Origin: Microthyrium microscopicum
Lineage: Eukaryota > Ascomycota > Dothideomycetes > Microthyriales > Microthyriaceae
Assembly: GCA_010405405.1 (NCBI GenBank)
Contig: MU004230.1
Location: 641,744 to 705,743 of the forward strand
Length of the DNA stretch: 64,000 nucleotides
Direction of reading: 5' to 3'
Part shown: positions 10,600-20,943 of the stretch, piece by piece
Layout of the letters: each line of letters begins with the position of its first letter
Position numbering within the stretch: position 1 is the stretch's first letter
Notes under the pieces: generated by a model
What the model saw: the letters and a program-made list of their open reading frames with translations, nothing else
Told to the model about the DNA's origin: nothing
The model's database searches: none
Program-made: the position numbers and the translations under genes

Positions 10600-13500
10600 A
10601 TAATATAACTAAATACTACCTAAAAAGTAGTAGATTTAGTAGAAAACGTCTTAAGACTATTAAAACCGCTAGAACTAGACTTAAGAGTATTATTAAAAGA
10701 TAAAGATAAGTTAGAAAATAATTATCTATTAAAATAAGGCTATAAAGATAAAGAGACTAAAGCGTTAAAAAACGCCTCTTAAAATACTAATTAAATAACT
10801 TTACTAAACTAAATAAATATAAGAAATAACTAACTACTAGCTCTTTTTTAACCTAATAATAATACTAGACTTTTTTCTAGAATATATAAATAGCTAATAA
10901 AACTATACTAATAAGCTAAAAACCTTAAAATACTACTTATATTAATATCTTACTACTCTATAGTAGTAAACCTTAATTAACTAGTTACTCTAACTATTAA
11001 TAAGAACCTTCTAATCTTCTAAGCTACTTAAGTACAAAAGATACCTAATAAAGAAAGTAATAAGCTAAAAGATATAGAAGTATATCTTTATTATAAAGAA
11101 AAGTAATTAGACCTCTATTATTACTCTTACTACCTAATTAAATTAGGTATAAATCTAGAATATCTATTAAAAGAAAAGCTTATGCTAAATAACTTAGTTA
11201 TATAGCTTTACGCCTCTCTATTAGCTTCTTAAACTATAGCCTACTTCTTTAAAATTAAGCAAAATATAAATACTTATAATATAGACTTAATCTATACTCT
11301 CTAAGAAGAAGCTCTAAAAGCTTAGAGAGAGATATAGAACTTAATTAAAACTAATAATAAACGTATAAAGTAGATTACTTACTTTAAAGCGTAAATTTAA
11401 GATAATACTATTATCCTTAAAGAAGTAGTAACTATTTACTAAAAAGTATAAAAACTATAATATAATAATAATCTACTTAAAGAAGTACTTACTATCTACG
11501 TTAATAAAATTAGTAAATATTATAAAGCTCTATAGAAGAAGATAAATAAAGCTATTATTCTTTAAGCCTAAATTAACGCCCTTTAAAAGAAACTCTTAGC
11601 TATTAAGGTAACTAATTCCTATCTTAATTATAATAAGTTAATAAATAATAATTTATTTTACTAGACCTCCTTAGCTTAAGATATAGACTAACCTAACTTA
11701 AATATGCTTTTAGAAGTACTAGACTTATATTAAATTACTTCTTTCTTTAATCTTAACTTAATTAGTAGTACTTCTCTCTTTAAGGTATAAAGTAATAAGT
11801 CTTTACTCTTTTTAAAAAAGAATAAATAGAAGTACTACGCTTAGAAAGGTAAAGTATTAGATTATCTTAATAATAATATATAAGTCTATCTTATAAAAGC
11901 CTCTAAGATCTAAGTTATCTAAGGAGTAATAAAGAATTAGGCATTTAGTACTATTAATAAGTAAAGTAACTATAAGTTAACTAACCTATATTTATCTATA
12001 GTAGAGATATAGTCTAATCTAGACTATAAGTATAGTATTAAAAATAGCTATATTACTACTAAGACTTAGCTTAAAAGTTAAGAAGCTATAATAAAGCTTA
12101 TTAAGAAGCTTAAATAATTCCTAGCTCGCTTCTTAGAAAACTTATAAGAAGCTAAGCTTAATAATTAAGATAAGATTATTAAAATATATCCTCTTCTACT
12201 TCTAAAGTTTATAAAGAGAATACTCTTTATAGAATTAAAAATATTTACTAACTTCCTTAAAAGCTTATACACTATTGCTTATTATATTAAATATGTTCCC
12301 TTTACTAATTTATAAAGCTATAATAATAATAATTATCTAATAGCTAAGGATAGTAGATAGAAACTAAAGTTTAACTATTCTTTAGATATTTATAATACCT
12401 TAAAGGCTAATAATTGTTATATAAAGTATAAAAAGAAGGGCTATAGCTATTAGTACAACTTAGTACTATATAAAAATAAAGACGTTTTTTTAGATACTAA
12501 AATTTAACTAAAGATTACTATTATTATTATAAAGTTTACTACTATCTATAATTAAATTACTACTTAATCTCCTTAGTTCCTAATTATAAAGAATAATTAC
12601 GACGAGTATAATTATAGTAATAATATAGAAAACTAAAAGCTCCTTTATAAAGACGCGTAAAGGAGCTAAATAAGTAAAAAGTGTATAATTAGTAATAAAA
12701 GAAGAAGGAACTTAACTTTAAGCTAGTTCTCTCTAAAAAATAAATCTAATATAAGGTTAATAAGACTATCTAGCGCTTAAAAAATAATTTCTAATAAGCA
12801 TTATCCCTAAAGCTTATTATATTTAATAATACTAAACTAGTTATTATTAAGATATCTCTTATCTTTATAGTATATAATTTCTATCTCTAAGAAGTAGCTA
12901 CTATATCTATAGTAAGCAACTAATAGACTACCTCTAATACTATATTCTCTCTAAAATAAGACTACTACTTAAAGATTAATATCCTTATAGATACTAGTAG
13001 TAAAGTAATAAGAATTATTTATCCTAACTTTATTAAATAATATAGAATCCTTATTATTAATCTCTCTACTCTCTAAATTATATAATTAGCTAATAGTAAG
13101 GCTATTACGAAAGTTAATAAAGCTATTATAGTTAACGTTTATTTAAGAGGATATATTAAATAAATCTACTACTTCGTTATAAATATTATTAGCTATAACT
13201 TTATCCTTAATAACCCTTAGATTAACTTTTATAAAGTTATTCTTAAAAAAGGTAAAAAGTAAATCTACTTTAACTTAGACTACTACCTTATATACTACTT
13301 ACTAATAAGCTACCTAATCTTAGTAGATTATAAAGGCTACTTAGTTAATCTAATAAACCTTTACTTTAAAAATATTACTATAGTTAGTACTACTACCTTT
13401 ATTAAGTTACTAGAATAAGGCTAGTAATTTAGTAAAATCTAGCCTAATAACTTTAAAGATAAAAAGGAAAAGAAACTTCTAAATCTAGATTCTATACTAA

Positions 13501-16450
13501 AGGAAAATATTACTATTAACTTAGGTAAAATCTTACTTAAGAATTTTAAAAAATAGTAAGAGAAGTATAATAAGCCTTCTCTTTTATAAAAAGAGATTCT
13601 TAAATGCTTATTAAAGGAATATTACTATTATATAAACATCTTTAACCTAAAATTAAGTAATAAACTTATACTATATTATAATAAATAGGATTACTTTATT
13701 AATATTATTCTAAATACTATAATTTCTAAACGCTACTATAATAGCCTAAATTACTAAGAATCTCTTATTATTAAATAATACGTTAATTAGATACTTAGTT
13801 AAGATTAAGTTTAAGCTAGTAAGTTATATTACGCTATACTAATACTATATATATATAAGCTAGAAGAAAGAATTTAAGTTTATATTAATTATTATAGATT
13901 TAATAAGATTATATAAAAGAATTATAACGTCCCTTTATAGCTACTAGAAATACTTATTTATATTTATTACGTAAAATACTTTTCTAAATTTAATATTATT
14001 ACTACCTTTATATATATTTATATTAAACCTAGTAATAAATATAAAATCGTATTCCTAACTTATTATAAATTATATAAATTTAAAATTATATCTTTTAGCT
14101 TTACTAGAGCCTTAAAGACTTTCTAAGCTTATCTTAACTATATTCTAATTAATTACCTAGATAACTTTATTATAGGCTATATAGATAATTTATTAATCTT
14201 TAATAATACTAAAACTAGCTATATTACTTATATCTACTTAGTTTTAGAAGTAATAAGTAAAGTAGGATTATACTTAGATATCTAGAAGTATAAATTTAAT
14301 ACTTAATAAGTTAAATACCTTAGCCTAATTATTACTACTNNNNNNNNNNNNNNNNNNNNNNNNNNNNNNNNNNNNNNNNNNNNNNNNNNNNNNNNNNNNN
14401 NNNNNNNNNNNNNNNNNNNNNNNNNNNNNNNNNNNNNNNNNNNNNNNNNNNNNNNNNNNNNNNNNNNNNNNNNNNNNNNNNNNNNNNNNNNNNNNNNNNN
14501 NNNNNNNNNNNNNNNNNNNNNNNNNNNNNNNNNNNNNNNNNNNNNNNNNNNNNNNNNNNNNNNNNNNNNNNNNNNNNNNNNNNNNNNNNNNNNNNNNNNN
14601 NNNNNNNNNNNNNNNNNNNGCTATTTAGCTTTATTAACTCTATTTAAGTATTCTCTAATTACTATAACCTTTAGACGTTTATAATAATAAAACGTCTCTC
14701 TTAATAATAAGCTAGATAAGCTAAGTTCCTTTCCTAGTTTTACTTTAAGATAAAATACTACCTAGGTATAGCTAATAGAAAAATAGATATTCTTATTTAT
14801 TAGTTATAAGATATTTTATAAAGTAATAATAACCTTTACGTCTCTTAATAAGTCTAACCTTTACTATTTCTATACTAATTTAATATAAAATATATAGTAA
14901 AGCTAGCTATATTACTTATTAAACTTATCTACTTCTTAATATTATACTTAGCTACTATTACTTAGGATAAGTTAGATATTTCTAATCCTATAAGTAAGCT
15001 ACTTAATTCTATAAGAGAGTCTCTTAGTAATAATAAGACGCTTAAAAGTAAGCTACTTAATTCCTTAGAAGATAATCTATCTTTAGATTTTAATAGTAAC
15101 TAGTTCTTATAGAATATTATAAATATAGTAAAGTATAATAAAATAATAATTATTATTTACTACGCTAAGACTAACTACTAGCTCTTTTTACCCTTTAATA
15201 CTTTAGAATAAAAGTAGATTAAGCTTAGAGACTATATAATAGCTATTAATAAAATAATTCTCTACTATAACTAGATCTTTATTCCTTAAGGTAAGCTTTA
15301 GCATTACACTATATAGAGTATATATAGCTATAAAGCTATAAGCTATAGTAGAGTAGTAATAACTTACTATTACTTATAAGAAGATTACTAGTAGCTTAAG
15401 ATATTATAGGACGTTAAAAACTTTATTAAAAGCTATAAATGTATATTTACTAAACCTATTTACTAAAAAAAGTAAAGCTTTCTACGTTAATTCTTTCTCT
15501 TTAAGCGTATTTAGTTAGATATTTTTATTAACTTTATTATCTTATTACCTTACTATTTATATTAAGGTATAATCTACTAATATATTATAATAGTTATTAA
15601 CTAATATATATAGACTTAACGTTTTATTCTACTACTAAACTTATCTATAGACTTAATAGTACTAGCTTTTATTAACTACGTATAGAAGCTTATTAGCTAG
15701 CTATTAATAATTCTTTTAGACTATAGTAGCTAATTTACCTTTATATTCTAAAAGTACTTATATAAATATATAGATACTATACTTTATTTTAGTATAGCCT
15801 TTTACCCTAAAACTAATAATATAATAGAAATCTTAGTTACTATACTTAAGCAATTTCTATATATATTTATTAACTAGAATTAAGATAACTAGGTAGCTCT
15901 TCTACTTTTTATAAAATTTATAGTTAATTCTACTATAAATACTACTATAGGAGTTATATCTTTTAAAGCTTAAAATAGATTTAACTCTTAATTAAATCTT
16001 AAGTCCTTATATTACCTCCTAAAACCTATAAACGCCTCTATAGCTACTAATAAGGAAGCTATTAATATAGATATAATATAAATAGGTTATACTAAGATAT
16101 ATAATTACTTAATAGAGCAATTAATCTAGGTATAAGCTTAGTAGGTAGAATATACTAACTACTATTACTATATAGCCCTAGACCTAGTACTAGGTAACTA
16201 AGTTTACTTAGATATATAGAACTACTCTACTTTATATTCTTTAAAGACTCTAGATGATAAGAATATAAGCTTCTTTTATATAATTAAGAAGATTAATACT
16301 ATTACTTATAAACTTAATCTCTCTTTTTCTATAAAGATATATAATATTTTCTACGCTTAGGTCTTCTACTATATTATAGATAACGCTAAGCTACTTAAGT
16401 ATACTAATCTATTACTAGTAGTTATTAAAGAAACTATAAATAATAATAAA
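10600..16450 (+). pseudogene. Degraded gag-pol of the Gypsy element
   Basis: No frame is intact, but conserved blocks appear in order on the plus strand. A CCHC-type zinc knuckle, with its later Cys/His changed to Tyr, lies near 12410-12460 (gag). A protease active-site block resembling LIDTS lies near 12980-13035. Reverse transcriptase spans about 13880-14330, with the YxDD box surviving as YIDN near 14166-14202 and a following block like VKYLxLIIT just before the gap. After the gap comes integrase: a zinc-binding region near 15300-15450 and a core whose end reads like AFYPKTNN near 15790-15830, then a C-terminal GPF-type region near 16280-16350. Every changed key residue fits C-to-T or G-to-A. 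Confidence 0.85.
14340..14619. other. Assembly gap (280 N)
   Basis: A run of 280 undetermined bases between the reverse transcriptase and the RNase H/integrase part of the retroelement. It is a scaffolding gap, not biology; its true length may differ. Confidence 0.99.
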
Positions 16451-16930
16451 TAGTCTATTAATACTATTATTAATAGCTACTTTACTAATTAATATAAGAA
16501 GCTATAATATAAGATTAAGTATACTAGTTATAATAAAGCTAAATAGTATAATTAGATAGCTACTAAGAACGCGTTAGAGCTTATTACTAAGTTTTACGCT
16601 TAGTACCTTAGTAAGCTAGGCTTATACTCTACTTAGATACTACTAATACTAGAGCTTATTAGTAATAGTATTAATTATAACTCTAATAGTATTCCTACTA
16701 ATTAGGGGAAGTAAATAATTATACTACTAATTTCTCTATATTAATAGAATTACTAACTACTAGACTACTAGAACTTAAGAACTAGAGTATTCTAAGGATA
16801 TCTTAGAGTTTATTAATACTTTTTAATAGTTGCCTTAGTAGACTAAAGGTTAAGATGCTTTAAACGACTAGTATAGTTAGTATTATACTATAGAAGGATT
16901 AAAATATTACTTATTACTAAAAGTTTATTA

Positions 16931-16980
16931 GACTAGACTAGACTAGACTAGACTAGATTAGACTAGACTAGATTAGAATA
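16931..16980 (+). repeat. Short tandem repeat (GACTA)x10
   Basis: Ten consecutive 5 bp units GACTA, three of them altered to GATTA or GAATA. It lies 56 bp before the polypurine tract of the retrotransposon, downstream of integrase. Confidence 0.9.
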
Positions 16981-17035
16981 GAAGGAATTAGGAAAGTAGT
17001 TATAATTAGTAATCTATAGCCTAAAGAGCTATACT

Positions 17036-17046
17036 AAAGGGGGGGG
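17036..17046 (+). promoter_or_regulatory. Polypurine tract of the Gypsy element
   Basis: AAAGGGGGGGG immediately upstream (3 bp) of the 3' LTR, the place where plus-strand DNA synthesis is primed in LTR retrotransposons. It survived RIP because it holds no CpA. Confidence 0.75.
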
Positions 17047-17049
17047 TTA

Positions 17050-17275
17050 TATAATAATTCCTCTTTATAAGCTTTATAGTAGTATTATAAAAGAGATCTT
17101 ATTATAAGATTACGTACTAGACTTAAGGAGGTTAGCGCGCCTAAGGATCTACTAAGCAAACTTACTTCCCTTATAGATTTGTAGCTCTTCTAGATCTTCT
17201 TCTCTCTCTCTCCTATTTATAGATTCTAGAATATAATCTAATTATCTACTCGCTTAAGTTCCGTAGCTCGTTACA
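17050..17275 (+). repeat. 3' LTR of the Gypsy element
   Basis: Direct copy of the 5' LTR; the differences are transitions of the RIP type (for example TGTAATGATT in the left copy against TATAATAATT here). Ends CGTTACA and is followed by the duplicated target TAGAT. Confidence 0.93.
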
Positions 17276-17280
17276 TAGAT

Positions 17281-17620
17281 TATCTACTAGGCATATGTTT
17301 TAATTATAATAATATTCTTATTAATGCTAATATCTATAAGACTCTATATAAATAAAATTATTACTTATTCTTTGTATAATTAAAGACGTGTATTAGTAGG
17401 CGTTTAATCTTCTTATAAAGTAGCTCCTTAAAGGTAATTATTAAACGTCCTAGGATTTATTACGTAAGCTGCTATATATTAACGTTAGCTTTTCTAACTA
17501 CTGCGTTTCTATACGTTTATTATATCTAGCATAGTTATATTGCAAAAATAAATTAATAATATTAAAGGGTAAAAGAATAGAAATAGAATAAGCTAAAGAA
17601 CGTTAAAAACTATAAAGTCC
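17281..17620 (-). pseudogene. Probable N-terminal part of the split Fot1/Pogo transposase
   Basis: This 340 bp stretch lies between the retrotransposon target duplication and the right inverted repeat. By position it must carry the transposase start and DNA-binding helix-turn-helix region on the minus strand. I cannot recognise the domain in the damaged sequence; the call rests on geometry and on the total length that results. Confidence 0.5.
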
Positions 17621-17700
17621 TTAGTATTTAAGCCTCTAAGCTAGCGTCTTACTAAGCTGTTAGGCATCCCCTAATGGGGATGTCTAGTCTTAGGCATGGG
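17621..17700 (-). repeat. Right terminal inverted repeat of the Fot1/Pogo-type element
   Basis: Inverted copy of 8266-8345. This copy keeps the hairpin in better form (GGCATCCCC...GGGGATG at 17663-17682). The element ends CTTAGGCATGGG and is followed directly by TA. Confidence 0.9.
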
Positions 17701-17744
17701 TATGCCTAACTGCAGCTATCAAAATAAAGTTTATTGGCCCTAGC

Positions 17745-18860
17745 TTAGGGAAGTAAATTAATTTAGTATAGATTAATTAATTTCGTATTAAAATTAATTA
17801 AATTAATATTAATATGACTTTACTATATTAATTTAATATTAACATAGGGTCTATATTAATTAAGTTAATTTAATTATACTAAGTATTAATTAAGAAATAT
17901 TAAATTAATTAATCTATTTTTAGTTATATATTTTTTTCTAGTAAAGTTATATACTTTCCTACTCTATTTTTTACGTAGAATTTAAATCTGCTCTTAGAAT
18001 TTTTATAGCTACTATAGCTCTTAAGATATAAATATATTTAAAAAATATATAATAATTATTATTACTAAAACTAAAATATTTCACTAGTTATTCTAGTTAT
18101 AAAAATAAAAATAGTATATCTAGATTCTTTATATTTTCTAGATACTAAATATATATAAAAACTTATATAAAACCTAAATATACTATTAGTTATTAGCTTT
18201 AGGTAGAAAGTTAGTAAAGTTTATATACTTCTTAATTCTTTTAATTACTTAAAAATAAAATATATAGCTACTATCCTAATTATAGCTAGAATATAATAAA
18301 AGTATATATTAAAATACTTATTATAAATCTAGGAATACGAATATAGTAATAGTTTAGCTTAATATTATATATTTATTACGTAATTAAATTATTAAGAATT
18401 TCTAAATTGATTTTTTTCTTTATTATTAAGTTAAACTAAGATTTAGTAAGTATATATTATAAAAAATACTAAGTAATATCTTCTACTATTATAGTTATAT
18501 AAATATATTAATTTTAGAACTTATATTACCTTAAATAAAACTATATATACTAAAAGATATAATTTTTCTTTATATTTTTCTTTTTTTCTTTTTAATATAT
18601 TTTAATAGTTAGAGTTACTATACTAAAACTAATAGAAGATCTAAAACGAGCTTAATTAGACGAACAAAATAATATAATTTTTATAGCTTAAATACTATAT
18701 TCCTATTTTTAGTAATATTAAATTAATTATTAATATTAATTAATATTAACGTTAATTAATTTAATATTAATACGGTATAGGCATTAATTAATTAATTTTA
18801 GTATGAGCCTCCATTAATTAATATTATTATGGCGTTAATTAATTAAATTAAATTAATTCA
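17745..18860. repeat. TTAATTAA-rich AT block flanking the transposon
   Basis: More than a kilobase of AT-rich DNA whose two ends (about 17752-17905 and 18718-18860) are packed with the palindrome TTAATTAA and its overlaps (ATTAATTAAT, TTAATATTAA), while the middle is plain A/T with no such motif. The ends resemble each other in inverted orientation only loosely. It could be a RIP-eroded element with palindromic ends, or a low-complexity AT region; I see no coding remnant. Confidence 0.5.
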
Positions 18861-19138
18861 CAACCCTGCCCCAGCTCAATTAAATTTCATCCAAACTGAG
18901 AGTTGAAAGCCACAAAACCAACACATCAGCGGCGGCGTCTCCTGTCCATCTAATCTAGCAACGTTGCGATTTCTCCACTCTCCAACACCACACCATCATT
19001 TCTCCAACCTCCATCAGACCCCGCGATCTTAAATGTGTCACCTGTGATCCCTCGAAAAGCCGGTCTCTCCAACTCCCCTGGCAGCCATGGTCTTGACGCT
19101 GGACGACAACCGGATATTGTTATAACGAAGGGTCGAAG

Positions 19139-20556
19139 ATGGCCACTGATCACTTCTTCCTCCCTCGAGACGTCCAGTCATGGACCGATATACCTACCGC
19201 ACTGCTTCGTGCCGAACTAGCCAGGAGAAATGAGACACCACCGCGACCCATCTGCGGGTCCAAGAATCGTGGGGCCTACAACTTGTCAATACACGTTGTA
19301 GCTCTGTTTGTCATTCTCATATTGAGTGTCGCAGGTTCGTGTGTTCTACTTCTGCCGCTGAGAAACACTGCTAACATCGTCAAGCATGCGCATTTCCTAT
19401 AGCCGCGAAACGATTTCCTCATTTTCCAGTCCCTCACCTTTTCCTATTCCTTTCTCGGCATTTTGGAACTGGCGTCCTCATTGCCACAGCCTTTGTACAT
19501 CTATTTCCGACTGCATACATATCATTAACAGACCCATGTTTGCCTCCGTTTTGGAATAAGAAATACCCGGCCATGCCGGGTCTCATTGCGATGACATCTG
19601 TGTTCCTGGTAGTGGGCATTGAGATGTTCTTCGCTATGCGCGGAGCAAAACATAGCCATGGTTCTGGTTTCGAGTCACTAGGAATGGAAGATGACGATGC
19701 GACTTCTCATACACACCACGAAGGCCACAAGCCTGGCAATACACATAACTCGGAATCGCGGAGAAGTTTCAGCTTCAGGCGGAAACCACCGGACATATTC
19801 CTTCCCACCACGTCTTCAACTGATAACCTCATGGCCGGCAGATCTCCTTCGATTGGTCATCCCTCGCCTCTACCACCCTCTATTTTATTTTCCGCCGATG
19901 ATCCCAGCCGAACGAGCATCGAATCTACACATTCAGTCGATGGACTAGAGCTTGAAGAGCTCAACAGCACACAAGAATCCGGTCTGCTCAATGGTAACAC
20001 TAAGCGGAGCTTAGGTTCGAGCTCCGAAAACTCGTCGGAAGAGACGGCGATTCAAAATGGACCAGATCGCAAGGCGCTGTTGCAATGTCTTTTGTTAGAA
20101 GCTGGTATACTGTTCCACAGCATTTTCATTGGAATGGCACTTTCCGTAACACCAGCTCCAGCATTCTACGTCCTATTACTGGCCATATCTTTCCATCAAA
20201 CCTTCGAAGGATTAGCACTAGGATCCCGCATCAGCGCGCTCGCATTTCCTGCGTATTCACCGCAGCCTTGGCTTATGGCTCTCGCATATGGAATGACGAC
20301 TCCCATAGGTCAAGCCATTGGTCTGGCAATACATGGGATGTATGATCCGGCTAGCGAAACTGGTCTTCTAAGTGTTGGAATTATGAACGCCATCTCTAGT
20401 GGGCTTCTACTCTTTGCTGGAATGGTTGAGCTTCTAGCTGCCGACTTCCTTAGTGAAGAAAGTTTTCAAACTCTGAAAGGTCGCCGAAGATATCAAGCCT
20501 GCGCATCAGTTGTAGGAGGCGCATTGTTAATGGCATTGGTTGGAGCATGGGCATAG
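19139..20556 (+). CDS. ZIP-family zinc (iron) importer
   Basis: Brings Zn2+ into the cytosol from outside or from an organelle. Two exons (19139-19334 and 19403-20556, intron 68 bp) give 449 residues. The first helix is split by the intron; after it comes RHFGTGVLIATAFVHLFPTA, the usual third-helix region of fungal ZIPs, and LTDPCLP. The cytosolic loop of about 150 residues has a short His-rich motif (residues near HSHGS and THHEGHK) and Ser-rich sequence. The transport site is intact: HSIFIGMALS in helix 4 and HQTFEGLALGS in helix 5. The C terminus ends in the membrane (LMALVGAWA), as in the family. It starts only about 280 bp from the AT-rich island; together with the CDF exporter it flanks the island. 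Confidence 0.93.
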
Positions 20557-20943
20557 ATCGATAACGGATCATTCTGCATTGGATGGAGTTCTTATTATGC
20601 TGAGCTGAACATTTTTGTTCCTCATTCAATACACACATTTCTACCCTACCAAACTTCTGTACTGTCTGTTATTACCTTGACATACAAAAATGGTCGCATT
20701 ATCCTAGATGGATGGGTAAAACAGTTATTAAGCACTAGTGCAGCGTTAGTGCTGTTTGCTAGGAAAGGCTGGGTCGTTAGACGCTCGCTTGGCGGCACGA
20801 ACGACGAATGTAAACGACGTCAGTTACTGTCCCATTAATGCTCCTCCACCTCAGCCTACACCAACCTGCGACCCTACTCCTCTTTGCTCTCCTCCCTATT
20901 GACAATAATACAAATCTATTCCCGCTAAGCTCTCATAAGAATA
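20557..20943. promoter_or_regulatory. Intergenic region between the ZIP gene and the sorting nexin
   Basis: 387 bp between genes in tandem orientation, holding the ZIP 3' end and the sorting nexin promoter. The last 80 bp before the ATG are C-rich with a CT-rich leader (ctactcctctttgctctcctccc), typical of fungal transcription starts. Confidence 0.5.

Larger units (their letters stand above)
9811..17275 (+). mobile_element. Ty3/Gypsy LTR retrotransposon, RIP-inactivated, nested in the DNA transposon
   Basis: Two 226 bp long terminal repeats (9811-10036 and 17050-17275) frame the element, and the 5 bp TAGAT stands directly outside each one (9806-9810 and 17276-17280), a perfect target-site duplication. 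A G-run polypurine tract precedes the right LTR. The plus strand reads, through stops, gag zinc knuckle, protease, reverse transcriptase, then integrase: the order PR-RT-RH-IN identifies Ty3/Gypsy rather than Copia. Total length is 7.46 kb including a 280 bp run of N. Substitutions between the LTRs are almost all RIP-type. Confidence 0.92.
8266..17700 (-). mobile_element. Fot1/Pogo-type DNA transposon (Tc1/mariner superfamily), RIP-inactivated and split by an LTR element
   Basis: The ends are long terminal inverted repeats starting CCCATGCCTAAGACTAGACA, flanked on both sides by the dinucleotide TA (8264-8265 and 17701-17702), the target choice of Tc1/mariner elements. Without the inserted retrotransposon the element would be about 1.97 kb, a normal Fot1/Pogo size. 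The minus strand between 9805 and 8400 still reads, through stops, as a DDE_1 transposase: a block like NVDKEGFRIGIS near 9550-9590, PPLVILK further on, and a block like FRFLIINGYLS near 9210-9260 that matches the catalytic 'LDGHGSH' region of the family. The N-terminal part should lie at 17620-17281, beyond the retrotransposon. Confidence 0.85.
8220..18860. repeat. RIP-degraded AT-rich transposon island
   Basis: Base composition changes abruptly: the block is built almost only of A/T-rich words, TpA is everywhere, and CpA/TpG dinucleotides are nearly absent over long stretches, the expected scar of repeat-induced point mutation acting on both strands. No open frame of useful length survives. 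Inside it I can still recognise a DNA transposon, an LTR retrotransposon nested in it, an assembly gap, and a palindrome-rich right flank (each listed separately). Both borders are sharp and the flanking genes have normal composition. Confidence 0.93.

Noticed and set aside
17041-17276. The 3' LTR region as a solo LTR or independent promoter
   Set aside because: It has a full partner at 9811-10036, a shared target duplication and a polypurine tract, so it is one end of a complete element.
8220-18860. The AT-rich island as a centromere, mitochondrial insertion or replication origin
   Set aside because: Recognisable transposase, LTRs, reverse transcriptase and integrase, plus transition-type damage, explain it as RIP-degraded transposons.
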